Shown here: one piece after another, positions 1-12,997 of the stretch | Layout of the letters: each line of letters opens with the position of its first letter | Position numbering within the stretch: the stretch's first letter is position 1 | Origin: Hypholoma sublateritium FD-334 SS-4 | Taxonomy: Eukaryota; Basidiomycota; Agaricomycetes; Agaricales; Strophariaceae | Assembly: GCA_000827495.1 (NCBI GenBank) | Contig: KN817518.1 | Coordinates: 584,405 to 648,404, forward strand | Length of the DNA: 64,000 bases | Direction: 5' to 3' | Position numbers and translations under genes: made by a program | The notes under the pieces: generated by a model | The model's input: the letters and a program-made list of their open reading frames with translations, nothing else | What the model was told of the DNA's origin: nothing | Database searches by the model: none

Positions 1-1466
1 GGGCCCTCGCAGGTTGCAAACCAATCCGAGGGGGGAGAAAGTTCGAGGCTAAAGAACGGGAAGAAGGAAAACAGAGCTTATGTGTTGGTCCCAGAGCCCC
101 CGGAATATCTTGTCCGGTATCGTCAGCGTACGGCCTATGGAGCAGGCCCTCAGTCTGATACGGAGGTGACTCGACAAATGATGCAGAGTTTGCGAACAGG
201 GACTAGTTCCGTACCTACATCCGTCGTTGGTGAGGAAGGTGTGTTTTTGGTCACTAGATAGTCGCAGATAAACCCAGGCGTTGACTGGTAGCTGTAATTT
301 TACTTGTTTCGGGTATAGATGCAGCGGATGAACTTCAGCATCCATTGTCTATTGGTGAGTGATACTTGTACGGCCTTCTTCAGTCATTTTTGAGTGTCGC
401 TATTAGAAGAAGACAATACCGAACAGCAAGCCATAGACCTCGCATGTTCACGACTGCAACCGCTCACTTGCCGCTGGAATGGCTGCAATGTTGACTTGAA
501 CTCCATTAATGCATTGATCCAACATCTGGAACAACACAAGCCGTCGTCAAGTTCAAATGACGTCCGTAAAGATTTTTGGCATATACAAAGCTGAGATGTG
601 CTAACCTGATATGACAGCAATTTTTGACATGTCGATGGAGTCAATGCGGACGAAGGTTCAGGTACAACGAAAAACACTTGGAAAAACATGCATTATTATC
701 GCTGAAGTGTGCCTTCAAAGGTGACCGACTTTCATTTTGATAGACGCAGAAATTTTACTAACTTATGCGTCTCTTAAGACTGCGATGAGTTCTATCGATC
801 TGGATCGCGACTGCTCAAGCATTACACTGAGAAGCATACAGAGAGCGAACTCAAACCTTCAGCAGAATTTTCAAGGCCGAATCTCGACACACCACCACCG
901 GTGCCGGGTACAATCCCAGCTTACCTGTTCGTGACACAATTGGCAAAACCGGCGACAATTACTCCTGAGCGACACGAAGTACTATGTCGATGGGTAAGTT
1001 TTCGTTGTCTATGATACTGCGAATATGCTTTGAATGGTTTACGTGGTGCTAGGTCGTCCAAAATATCGTAAACTCGGATCAGGAAAAGCCCACTCGAATG
1101 CGGTCCAGGAAGACGGCTAAGAACGCAAAACCTCGCGCAGTGGCACCAGGGCACGACTATGAGTTCATCACGGCTCGCTCAACGCGGTATTCTTCATACC
1201 TATCACAGGCGGTCGACCTTCCTCTCGCAGATCTCGATTCAGCGAACATATCCAGAATGGTGGATGCAGGTTTAACGCTGTGGTGCGCCGACGAAGAAAA
1301 TGATCATGAACAGGACGATGTTCGGAACAGCCCTCCACCAACGTCGCCGTCCGAGCCTGATGTCAAGGAGGAAATGAATGATGCTGTAAGTCTTGGTGAC
1401 GATCACCATCAGGAAGAACAAAGCGGCGATGAAGATGCAGTGGAAGTTATGTTAACCGGGCAATAG
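1..1466 (+). CDS. C2H2 zinc-finger protein, 3' part (possibly RSC9/ARID2-like)
   Basis: The reading frame is open from base 1, so the gene starts before the window. About six exons can be joined. The residues LVPEPPEYLVRYR are followed by an acidic linker and three C2H2 fingers, all with Cys-X4-Cys spacing: CRWNGC near 475, CRWSQC near 634 and CAFKDC across the intron that ends near 780, each followed by His-X3/4-His. A basic stretch (RSRKTAKNAKPR, near 1110) and an acidic C-terminus ending VMLTGQ follow. Closely packed fingers of this kind behind a basic winged-helix region occur in fungal Rsc9 and animal ARID2, subunits of SWI/SNF-class remodellers. The ARID/RFX part would lie outside the window, so that name is only a guess. 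A nuclear DNA-binding role is a safe inference from the fingers. The stop is followed by about 260 bases of spacer before the next gene. Confidence 0.7.
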
Positions 1467-1727
1467 ATAAGGGACTACACTTATGCGATAAAATATACTT
1501 GATAGATGGGGTGCTCCGACGGTTGAATTTCATATGAGGCAGTTTTTCAAGTAGAGGGTGTTCTTGATTCTATTGATGAACTCGCATCTGATATTCACAT
1601 CAATGCTATGGAAAGCAGTGGAGAATATCATTGATGCTGGAGCCTGAGAATCGTGGCTGCTTTCGGAAGTGCTACATAGTCGTTAGTCTCACTTGCACGC
1701 CAGCCGTTCTTGTTGCCCGCCCCGACA

Positions 1728-4700
1728 ATGGTTAGCGCTGTAGACGGCGGTAAGCCTAATCACGCTCGTCCCTTTGTTCCGACGCTTATGGCCAGCCAGG
1801 TCCCTCCTACATTTCATCCCACTCCGCGGATGTCATCCTCTCTGACATCCGCCCAATCAAGCTCAAGCCCGAAGCTCTTCGCGCTATCAATGTTCTTCTA
1901 GACGAATTTCTCTCCAAGATTTTAAGCACGTCCTGCTCGCTAGTCCCAGATAAGCTACGCGCCAGCTTACTCAGTCTACTGCCGACAAGTCTTGGGAAAG
2001 AAGCGTTGCTGGAGGCGGAAGTGGAACTGAGGGCCTATTGGGAACGGACAGATCCAACAGACGAAGTAGAGGACGACGCGCGGACATTCCATCTGCAATG
2101 GGCATTTTCGGTATGCGCCAGTATGTCTGTAGTTCGCTACTTTCTAATTAATGACGTTCCAGCTACTGCGTTTGAAATGCGAGGCCTACTCGACCTTGAA
2201 TGAGCAGGACGAGGATCCGAACTCGGAAAACCGCGTTAACGAGATGTTTGAGAAGGTCCACTCCCATCCTCCCAAGAGCATACTTTTAGATCCAGCGGCC
2301 TTGTATTTGACTGCGATCCTCGAGTAAGTCATTAATTTGCAAGAGATGCCTCTGAAATTAAAGCTAATCTCTCACCTCCAGGTCTATGTGCGAGTAAGTC
2401 CTCGGCTGTGACATAAGCCATGTTTCTTCGCTTAATATTTACTCAATAGGCACATTCTCTCCAATGTCGGACGTGTTGCAGCGCGGGATAGCAGCCGCAC
2501 CAGTGCCACAGTCAATGATTTATTCGTTGCTCTTTGTGAAGATGATTCTATTTACGGCCTTTTTAGGACCATGAAAGGTGTGTGTGGTCGCTTCGTTACT
2601 CGTGTCTTGTCCACTCCCTTACCTCTCGCCATCCCGTTCAGTATACGAGCAGATAGAAATGATGTCCAAAGCGCCAAAATCCCGCCGCAGCAGATCTTTC
2701 TCACGAAATGACCAACTTTCCATGTCGCGAACGTCGTCTCCCCAGCAAGAACAGGCAGGATTTCATTCCTCCTCTGGTTCACGTTCACGACAGTCCTCAG
2801 AGGGCCAAATGGTCACAATGACTGCGTCCAACTCAGGCTCAAGGGCATCATTCGAGAAGGCCAGAGCAATCCGGATGTTTGCTAATAACAAAGGGGCCCC
2901 TGATTCGGATATCCAGAGCAGCCACAATCGGTCAGAGTCGCTGAGGAGCGACAACTCGAGAGCAGTTCCCGACGACGATTCGTTCAACCCGGCTGAGGTC
3001 GGTCTTTTCAAAGTGATAACATTTGTGTTCCAAATCTGATAAAATCCTTCGTAACCAGGATGCGGAAATGCTTCGCGAATTCGATGATCTGATGCGAACC
3101 ACGTCGACCATGAAGGTGTCTCTAACTCCGGATCGTTTAAAGACAATGGAGGTAATACAAGGGTCCTCTTGCTTAGTCAACAAACATGCTCACGTTATTC
3201 CTATCTCATCAGGTGTACAAACAAGAAAAAGATCAGAGGGGTCAGGCTAGGCGTTCAGGCACACAGCTATCTTCTAAACCCGAACCAGACGTTTTTTCGT
3301 CTTCTCGCACCAACCCTCTTCCTCGCCACGTCGACGCTATTGTCGAGGACGACGAAGACACGTACAGTCCCAAAGTTCGCACACGGCAAGGCAGCGTTGC
3401 TACCCCACCCACAACGTCCTTCATCCCACCCGTTCCCACACGCTCTCGTTCCGTTTCTACCTCTAGTGGTATTCCTAGTCATCCCAGTCGGAAGCCGTCC
3501 CGCAACGCCTCTATAACGGTAGCCCCCTCATCTTTCTCTCGCAGTACAAATACGCCCGATATGATGGTTCAAAGTCGCGAGTTCCGCGCTCCTAGAGTCC
3601 CCGACAACAACGGCTTCGGTGGAAATGGCGGCTTTCCCGCTCGTACACGCGTAAGGCAGCGTAACAGAGATTCCCTAGATCTCGACGATGTGATGAACGG
3701 CTCGGATGGTGAAGAGGAACAAGTACAACCTCAACCTGTCAGACAGCCCCCACGTTCTCCCTCCACACCCAAACGAGCCAATGGCACCGCACCAGTCTCC
3801 GCGAAAACTCGAGAGCTTATGGACTTCTTGGCTGAAGGACCACCTGAGCCTCCTGTCTCCAGGGATGGACGGGACCTCATGAACTTTCTCGCGGACGGCC
3901 CACAAGATTTCTCCTCTACTGTCAACGACTCGACCAAGCCTAAAGGTGCCGGGCGCCTTCAGCGCATGATTTCAAAATTGAACTTGGGAAATGGAGAGAA
4001 AGCGAAGCCACCTGCGGAACAAGTCAGGGTCGTACAGCCTATGATACAGCCTATTCCTCCGCGTCCCCCTATCATAAATCCCCAACAGCCCTATGGATCA
4101 TTGTCAAGTCTCGCAAACAGACCCATTCCTCCTCGACCCGCTCCTCCTCTCTCACCTCCGTCATCGCCTTCACAGTCCCATGACTCATCAGATGAAAATA
4201 GACCTTTACGCAGCCCCCCACCGCGCAAATCATTCCAAAATACTACTACCATAACCCGCAATTCGCCCGTAGTGGAAAAGATATCATCTCTCCCACCATC
4301 TCCTATACCGGCCCCTGTCATCGCGAATCATGATTTCTCGGAGAAGACCACTCAGCGGCGACCATCTCCTCCACAAGTTACAACCAACGGAAACTTCAGA
4401 AACGACAAGCAGCCTCACAAAGAAGTGCTTACCGATGCCCACCCTGTTGTACCCATCCGCACCTTCTCAAATCCTCCCATCCGCAAGCCCGTTCCCAGCG
4501 TTGTACCAGCATCTCCTCCCTCTATCTCCGAAATTGATGTTCGCGATATGCAGCGCTTGCTTGCGAGCGCATCAACCGCCGATGAATGTCGTTTGATCTT
4601 TGATATGTTCATGGCCCGAAATGGGATGTCCAAAGCCCCGAAGGCCCAAATCATTCCCTATCCATCACCTACCCCCTCGGTTGTAAAGCACACGGCGCGG

Positions 4701-4910
4701 ACAGGCGTGGACACTGTCTTGGAGAACTCACTAGTTGAACTTCTTCTCGGTGGCTCAGCCGCTCTGGATATTACTGCTCAACCGGCCCATTCCATCTCGC
4801 ACTCCATTGACGGTTTACCGCAAGACACAAGAAATGACCAGACCCAAAATGCCATCCTACCCGAAAAGCCCGCTAGCGTTACTTATCCGGCGTCGTCTGT
4901 TGGAGTTTAA
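1728..4910 (+). CDS. Histone-fold-like protein with long Ser/Pro-rich tail
   Basis: I do not recognise the family. The start chosen is the ATG at 1728. Exon 1 is only 22 bases (1728-1749), intron 1 runs 1750-1799, and the frame continues as PSYISSHSADVILSDIRP. The first 200 or so residues are helical. One segment (IRPIKLKPEALRAINVLLDE) and a second (ALYLTAILESMCEHILSNVG) resemble the two halves of a histone-fold domain, which would suggest chromatin or DNA binding. A 12-base exon (2382-2393) lies inside the second half. The rest, about 700 residues, is rich in Ser, Pro and Arg, with many PPRP-type prolines and a near-repeat (RELMDFLAEGPPEPP / RDLMNFLADGPQDF, residues encoded near 3810 and 3875). 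A short helix (RDMQRLLASASTADECRLIF) lies near 4550. At least seven introns are supported. Function is unknown; the fold assignment is inference from pattern only. Confidence 0.7.
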
Positions 4911-5204
4911 CATTTCGGAATACCATATACCACTTCGAACTTCGCCCATTTCGAATTTATTCCTATTATACGCATATAACAGGTGCATCTTTTCTGTTTA
5001 GTGGCAAGATGGCTACCCCACTCTCATTGTAATTTTCTGCCTGGATTGTACTTAGTGAATATAATAGTGTTGCAAGAACAGGATTGTCAAATTGAATTGA
5101 AAGTTACAACATTGAAATCTTCAGACATCACTGTGTGATGGTGATCATGAGATGCAAGTGTACCTAATATTAAAATGAAACACTACATACATAAGTAAGG
5201 GAAA

Positions 5205-8200
5205 TTATCTAACTTCCAGAGATACAGCAATGCCCATTGACGCCAGCTCTGCGCAAAGATATCTAAAAATGTATGGCACAGCGACAACGTCGAGTTCGCC
5301 GCCTTTTGAGGCTCGCTTGAGCACATTTTGTGAGGAAATGGCCACCATAACGTCGGCCTGTGGACGCTGTAATTGCTGTCCTGTTGCCATAGCCTGTCGC
5401 TCCAGCTCTTCTTGATGTTCCGCAGCCGCCCTGCAGACCCGGCAATACTCTCCTCCGGGTCCAGTGGGCTTCAACGACCCTGTATTTCCAACGACCATCT
5501 CGCCCAGGCTCACATCTTCGTAACCAAGTGAAATGAGGCTTCCACACGTTCGACACACCCACGCCGTCGAATAGTCCGAGCAGTTCATCAGTCTGTCCTG
5601 CAGCAAAAAAGATGTACCGTGCGCAATCAGTGCATCGCGTTCCATCTCGCCGAAACGGATACCTCCTGCACGCTTGCGGCCCTTTAAGAAGAATGAGGCG
5701 CTGATATTAAGAGTTAATAGAAAATAGACTTACCTTTACAGGTTGCCGTGTTACCGGATCGACAGGACCTGTTGTACGGACCTGAAACTTGTCCAGCACC
5801 ATGTGGCGCAGGCGTTGATAATAGACGACACCGAGGTAGATATCAGCCGCGAATTCTTGTCCCGTTATGCCCGAGTACATTGGCTCGTTTCCATAATAGT
5901 TGTAACCAGATGCGACAAGTTGTTCACCAAAATAGTTAATCGCCGTGTCTTCCTCTGTGAATCTGGAAATTGTTCATAAGGCGGAAGTTTACTGGCATAC
6001 AAAAAATCACCAACTTGAAAGGCGTAGCATCTTGGGCAAGCCCATGCATGGAACCCGCTTTGCCTGCCATACTCTCGACCAACATGCCAATGGTCATTCG
6101 ACTTGGGAAAGCGTGAGGATTTATGATAATGTCTGGCTGCATGCCACTTTCGCTGAATGGCATGTCAATTGCTGGCCATTTTTGAGAACACACTCCTTTT
6201 TGGCCATGGCGCGATGAAAACTTGTCGCCGATAACAGGTGCTCGAGTAATACGCAATGTCAGATGGATTTTCTGCAGTTCGCTGTCCCCAGCGTCACTCC
6301 CTAATCCAAGAATTATTAGCTAAGAGTCGACAAAAAAAACATTGCGATTGACTTACCAAGCAGTCGTACTTGGTCGATATATGCTGTTTCATCACCCTTG
6401 TACTTCACAAATTTTGTGCGTCCGGTAGTATCGTCGACATAAGCAGCCATAATGTCCCCAGCGTTGAGCCGGGCGCCGATGAAAGGCAGGCCGTCGAGAT
6501 CGATGAATTCAAAACATGGATGCATCTTTTCTTCAGTGTTTGGCACATCCTTTCCAACCCCGAAGTGCAAGGTAGGTGTAGAGCTTTTAGAAGCTCCTTT
6601 CATGTCTTTGAGGTCAACCGTCGTCGATTTATACACCGTTCCGTATGCGAATCCTCGTTCGTGTGCTGATTTGTTTAGAATCATGGCGTCTTCCATGTCA
6701 TAACCAGTATATGAGATAACAGCAACAATAGCGTTGGTGCCATTGGGGAAAGAATCCATGGCGTATGTGTTGTGTAACGCTGGGCGCACGACTGGAGACT
6801 GACCAGTTTGAAGACGGTAGAGCTTGTTATCCGTGCGGTGCTGAAGGGCTGTTGAAGGTGTACCCATTGTTTGTTTACCCATCTTTTTCCGAATTAGAAC
6901 TGCGGGTCGGTATGACTGTACGAAGAGCATACCTGACACTGGTAGATATTACGAGGCGACTATTGATGGATTAGTACATGTGTCCATTAGTTTGACGTAA
7001 TGAAATTACCTGATTGAAATCCGAAAAGGGGGTAAGATTTGCCAGGATGGACAAAAAGTTGGTTGGATCGTGTTCGACGTGGCTTGAATTCGATTCGATT
7101 TCTTCGGCGGTGCAAGCAATATCCATATACACCTGCTCGAAAGGACCGACTTGATCGTCGCAGTTGTTGGCAAGGTATTTCACAGGTCGCATCATCCGAG
7201 CTTTTGTTGAAAACAGATACAGTCCAGGATATTGCCCGCCGTGAGACTCCGGCACAAGTCCTATTTCTAAGTCCACGGGAACGTCCATCTTTCCTTCTGT
7301 CTTGCATATACGAAGGTAGGTAGCGAGTTCGGCGGCAACTTTTGGACGGGCCCAACCAATGATACGACCATCCAGTTGGACGCATACATTCTTGCGGCCA
7401 TCAACCGAAGGCGCGAATGGTTGCGTCATCCCATGAGCAGCAAGAAGAACGGGAATGTGGGCTACTGACAGTGGACTGGTGACGATACGGCAAGTTCGAG
7501 ACAGATGATTAAGGAGACCGCACGGTGTACCGTCAGGTGTATGCACGGGGCACAAGAAGCCTGAAGTATAACAATGTCAACGAGAAAATATTTTGCATTG
7601 TACGTGACTTCTCACCCCATGCCTCTGGAAGGAGCTTTCGGACAGTGGTCGTTTTCAGCTCGGCGAAGAAAGCACCACGATGTATACATCGGAAATGACT
7701 AATATATCTTTGCCAGTTGAGTTTTTCAGCAATGATAGTGAAACCAGACGCCTGTTGCAGATCCAGTCCAGTTGGCGAGACTAGATTGCCAGTTGCGAGG
7801 AAATTTGCCAGCTTTGCACCGATGTCGAAGTTAACCTTGGACAGAACCTTTGTGAAGTAACGTTCTAGAATTTTATTGATTATCAAGTTTGGTGGAGATA
7901 TGAAAACGCTTACTGTCGTTGAAGTCGACCGCCACGCCATTTCGCACGTCCGATGAGATGGAACCCCGGATGTTGTTCAAGATCTCCTCCATCCTCTCCT
8001 TGATGATCATACCGTACAAGCTACCAGGGAGGAGGACCTCTTGATGTTGAGGTGAATCGGGATTATCAGCACAATTTTCCCCAGAAACAGTGGAATAAAG
8101 TTTGCGAAGCATGAACCTAGGTAGGGCAAATTCAGGGTCTTTGTTGGGTCGCAATCCTGATATTGCAAACTTACAGAAGCATCCTGAATTTATCCCGAGC

Positions 8201-9471
8201 TGACTCCACATGTACGAGCACCAATTTGTTCAGTAACCAAGTTCCTTGGGCGGCGTTACTCCAATCTTCCGGTAGATTGAGAATTACGCGGAATTTGTCG
8301 CCCAGATATTCCAGACATTGTTGACCAGTATGCATTGTGAACATTTTGAAGCTCCTCAGCAACAATTCAACGCGATCTGACAAGAAAGTGTTTTCGTAGT
8401 CGTGCATCATGATCCCTTCGAAGATCTCTTTATCAGAAGCGCCGACAAGGGCCTTTAGAACAAGCATGATAGGGATAACGTATTCTTGCTTTCGCCATGT
8501 GAATCGCAGCATTGCGCTACCATTCTGGAGGTAATGGAGGGTATTGGTAACACTTGTTTGATCTGGTCGTACACATCGAATTTGGACTGCGTATGGGGTA
8601 TATGATGGCCCGCGGTTTGAGAAGGAAGGCCGAATTAGCGCAATGACATGGTTCCGTCGCGGTAGAATGAGATAGCGAATTAAACGTTCGTTTCCGTTAA
8701 TAACGAAATAGCCACCGAACTCTTCGGGCTCTTCGTGGTGACGAACAAGATCTGCCGAGGACATAGAACGTAAATTGCATCTCACGGACTGCGATAGAAT
8801 AGTGAGCCATTGAAAAGGATGAATATTAAATTTACATACCCGAACCATGATTGGTACGAGACCACAGTCCTTCATCATGTCGTGTTGTTGGCCTGAGATA
8901 TCTGTCCAGCAAATTTTGATCGTCATTCGACCGCGATACGAAGTTAACCTTTCACGAGCCTGTCAGATGTTATTAGAACGATATATTGAGCAAAGAAAAA
9001 TGGAGACTCCGTCGGTTAGCAAATGATTGACTTACCTCTGCTGGATAGACTTTACGTTCGATCGCAGTTCTGTCTTTGTCGGGAACCATAGGTCTGGCAA
9101 TAGTCGCCTGATCTATCCATACTGATAGAGGTATCAGCATTAGGGCGATTGACTCTATGTCAATATTCACCTCTCATTCGGTTTCCCCACCCTTGTGGCC
9201 CACTTTCGGAGTCGGTCCGCTCATTTCCATCAAACACGACGCGTTCGCCGATATCCTTCAAAGCAAGGCTCAGCAACCCTCGACCATCACCATCTCCCGC
9301 AGGTAGCCCTGAGTCGTCAAACAGGGCGTTAAAAGATTCGATATGCGGCGTAACGAACTCGTTCAAGATATTGTAGGTTGACCCATCTTTGGGGGGGTTT
9401 CTGAACGATTTTTCGCGCTCGATCGTATTGAATGACGTTGGAGGCTTGCTTCGCCGTGACCCGTCCGGCAT
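5205..9471 (-). CDS. RPA135: DNA-directed RNA polymerase I subunit RPA2 (A135)
   Basis: This is the second-largest, active-site subunit of RNA polymerase I, which transcribes the large rRNA precursor in the nucleolus. Reading from the ATG at 9471, the N-terminal exon has the protrusion start ([14 protein letters not shown]), followed by [16 protein letters not shown] in the external-domain region near 8700, the fork region [19 protein letters not shown] near 7520, [17 protein letters not shown] near 6690 and the hybrid-binding [12 protein letters not shown] near 6210. The C-terminal clamp ([18 protein letters not shown]) ends in a zinc ribbon with CRTC and CRVC pairs. The frame resembles Pol I RPA135 more than RPB2 or RPC2. 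About nine introns interrupt it. All core motifs are intact and it ends SLEVR-stop at 5205. The start lies 262 bases from the divergent NUP98 start, so the two genes probably share a promoter region. Confidence 0.95.
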
Positions 9472-9733
9472 GTTAGTTTCTATGGGAGGACCTGGATCAA
9501 CTTGAACTGGAGTCGAAAACTCGTTAAGTCGAGACTCGAACCCTAATTAGGATCCAAAAAATTATGCACGTGCACGGAGTCAATTGCTCGGAAGTCGGTA
9601 GCGTGCGAAGCTTAAGTGGCGGAGTCCTAAATGACTTCGCTGAATTTGTGGCGGGCCCGGGCTCAAAGCGATTTCATCGTTGTGTTGGACAGCGATAACG
9701 CCATCTTCTCCTCCACAGCCATCCTGATTCATA

Positions 9734-12700
9734 ATGTTTGGTTCTTCATGGGCTAATCCCCAGCAAAATCAGCAGCAGCAGCAACCCAGTGCGTTCGGGC
9801 AGCCTTCTGCTTTTGGCGGTACCGCCAACAATGGTGTGTGTTCTGTTTTGACTCAGGAAACGCGTTATTAAAGACTATAAAGCCTTTGGATCAACTAGCG
9901 CTTTTGGACAACCCCAACAACCGAACCAGCAACAGCCTGGCCAGGCTCAGGTGAATCCAATGTTCGGCGGCCTCGCTACTCCTGCTACCAACACGAATGC
10001 TGGAGGTTTCGGTGCGATGCCCTTGTATTTTCCTCTGGGCTGATAACTGACCGCACAGGTAGGTGCTTTCAATAACGCCAATACCAGCAACACGGCGGGC
10101 GCATTTGGCGCAAAGCCTGCTGGTGGCTTCGGCGCGTTCGGTGGAACGACAGGCGCGTTTGGTGGTGGGGGAACGACATCTGCGTTTGGGCAGCCTGCTG
10201 GCAACGCAGCGGCTGGGACGACCTCTGTTTTCGGCCAACCTGCAGCCCCGGCTACGACCAGTGCGTTCGGCACAACAAATTCTCTGTTTGGCGGCAACAA
10301 GACATTCGGAGCTACAACTGGTGAGTGCTACTATTCATGGCGTCCGATCTGCAGTTCACTATAATTGTATAGGTGCCACAGGATCCGGAAGTACGCCAGT
10401 GATAAGTACTGGAACCTCTAATCCACAATACCAGTCCACTGCCGATAAAGATGGAGCCGTTACTCTTCAGTTCCAGTCAATCTCTTGTATGCCACAGTAT
10501 GTTGGCTATTCGTTCGAGGTCAGTGTTCCCGATCGTTACCAAAGAGTTATCTCTGATTCGCATCATCCAGGAACTGCGAGTTCAAGATTACGCCCAGGGA
10601 CGCAAAACAGCATCAGCTGCTGCTGGAGCGTTCGGGCAGACTGCGTTTGGTGGCACACAACCCGCCACCACGACAAACCTTTTTGGCCAGCCAGCGCAAC
10701 AACCGACCACCAGCATATTCGGCGGCGGGACTAATGCAGCTGCACCTTCGGCTTTTGGTGCATTTGGTGCTCAGAATACTACTCAGCCCGCCGCTCCGGC
10801 TACATCCTCGTTATTCGGCGGAACTGGAGCCTTTGGCCAAACGCAACCCCAGCAGACTAGCGCTTTCGGAGGGGGAACGGGCGCATTTGGGCAGACACAA
10901 CAACAGCAACCCCAACAGCAGACCAGCATATTCGGCGGTGGCGGCGGAGCATTTGGTAGCACGGCCAACAAGCCTTCTGCTTTCGGTACAAGTAAGTCAT
11001 TGTATTCCCTTCACTGGCATTTTTTGACCAGGACTTCAGCTCCCGCAACAAACGCGTTCGGCGCACCAGCTGCAACTACTACAGCCTTCGGCGCACAAAC
11101 TCAGCAACCTACTCAGGGGACAGGTTTATTTGGCACTGCTCAGCCTACCAATAATCAATCCGCTTTCGGTGCCTTCGGTATGTACTCAACATTGATATCG
11201 CCTTGCAAATTTGTTTAAATTCACTTGTACATATCAAGGGAACACCGCTGCCAAACCTTCCATTTTCGGAACAACAAACACTGCCCAAACTAACCCATCG
11301 CCATTTGGCACTTTTGGAGCTACTAATCAGCAACAACAGCAACAGCAGCCAGTGCAGCAACCTTCGCTGTTTGGAGGTGGCGGTTTGTTCGGTGGTGGGC
11401 AGCAGCAACAACAACAACCACAGCAGCAGCAGCAAGGAGCACAACCTTCTCGTGCGTTTTGATGTTTTTGCTAGGTGATTCACTCTTTGATCAGGACTTA
11501 GTTTTCGGCGGGGGAGCAGCTGCACCGTCCCTATTTGGGACTAATCCCCCAAATACTGGCGCGAGCCTTTTTGGTATTCCTCAGCAGCAACAAAACGCTC
11601 AGCAGCAACAAGGTCAGCAGCAACAGTCGCAGCAACAAAGTAACCCCTTTGGAGGCCTTTTCAACAAACCTGCGCAACCAGCGACGACCGGCCTCTTTGG
11701 AAACTTGGGACAATCCCAGGCCAACACCGCTCAACCACAGCAAAGCTCACTCTTCGGAGGCTCGTTTAACCAGCAAGCGAATTCGAATTCGCTCTTTGGC
11801 GGAAACAAGCCGGCTGCACCTCAACTCGGAAATTCGATGTCTGGTCAGAACATGTCTGGCAGTCTTTTTGGCAATTCTATGGGTGCTCCAGGGACTCAAG
11901 GAACATTGACTGCCTCCATCAACCAACCAATCGCTGAAAATTTGCCCATCTTTTCGATGCTCCCACCTGGGCCCCGCATCGTAGACCTGGATTTGAACTC
12001 CTCCAAGAAAAAAGCTGGATTCTTCCTCGACATGCCCACACGCTCCCCCATCCCTCGGGTGCAAGTTGGATTTACACCCGCGAACTCTAAGTTGCGTGGC
12101 TTCGGGTCCATGTCTTCCCTTGCATCTTCCCAAAATGGTGGTAACGGCTCCGCGTCATTCACGAACGGCAAACCCAATGCATTGTCTCTGAGCAGGGCGG
12201 ATGGCATGTCGTCATCTGTTGGACCTGATTTCCTGGGCCGCAGCGGCAGTCCGGCTCTCGGCAGCGGAGGGCGACAAAGCGTCAAGAAGGTCATCCTCGA
12301 GAAGAAGATAGAACCCACAGAGCTCTTTGTGAAAACGGGCAGTCCTGGCGCGCTGCGGTCGGGCAAAGTCACATTCAGCCCTGCACTGAGCGTCGCGTCG
12401 AGGGAAAAGGATGCCGCGTTAGCCGCTGCGCTGCAGCCTCAAGACTCGCCGTCGCCTGCCTCGCGTACGCAGCCGCAGCGCAACCAGAGTTCGTCTGCAG
12501 GCAAGATCCCTGAACAGAAGGCAGAGGAGCCCAAGAAGTCAACGGAGCTGGAGGTCGGCGACTATTGGATGAGGCCTAGCCTGGCCCTAATGAAAAAGAA
12601 CTGTGGCCATCCAGAGCTCCTTGCATTCAAGGGCCTTGTGGTGGGCCGGAAAGGATATGGCGAGATTCACTTCCTGGAACCGGTGGATCTTACGGGGGTG

Positions 12701-12997
12701 CCTAAATTGACTGCGCTCCTCGGGGAGGTGGTCAGGTTTGATGACAAGGAGTGTAGTGTGTATCCGGACTGCGACGATGCAGACAAGCCTGCGCCGGGGT
12801 CAGGGCTCAACGTCAAGGCTAAAATCTGCCTGGAGCGCTGCTGGGCTGTGGACAAGGCGACGCGCGAACCTATCAAGGACGCGAGCCATCCCAGTGCCGT
12901 CAAGCACCTGAAGCGATTGAAGAATATGAAGGACACGCATTTCGAAGACTTCGATATCAACACTGGGACATGGACGTTTATCGTGGACCACTTCTGA
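9734..12997 (+). CDS. NUP98: FG nucleoporin of the Nup98/Nup145N/Nup116 type
   Basis: This is a nuclear pore component that forms part of the permeability barrier and binds mRNA export factors. It begins MFGSSWANPQQNQ and carries dozens of FG and GLFG-like repeats (SAFGQPSAFGG, SLFGGG), separated by Gln-rich runs encoded by CAG/CAA tracts. A Gle2/Rae1-binding GLEBS motif lies at about 10420-10606: NPQYQSTADKD, FQSISCMPQYVGYSFE and ELRVQDYAQGRK, joined across an intron (10519-10570). After about 11950 the repeats end. The C-terminal autopeptidase domain follows (YWMRPSLALMKKN near 12560, GRKGYGEIHFLEPVDLTG near 12660, HFEDFDINTGTWTFIVDHF at the end). The stop comes directly after the catalytic HF pair, so no Nup96-like half is fused downstream. 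Introns are numerous in the repeat part; the last exon (from about 11500) is long and clean. The start pairs with divergent RPA135. Confidence 0.93.

Noticed and set aside
9520..9560. GGGTTCGAGTCTC on the minus strand, like a tRNA T-arm
   Set aside because: No matching acceptor, D or anticodon arms around it.
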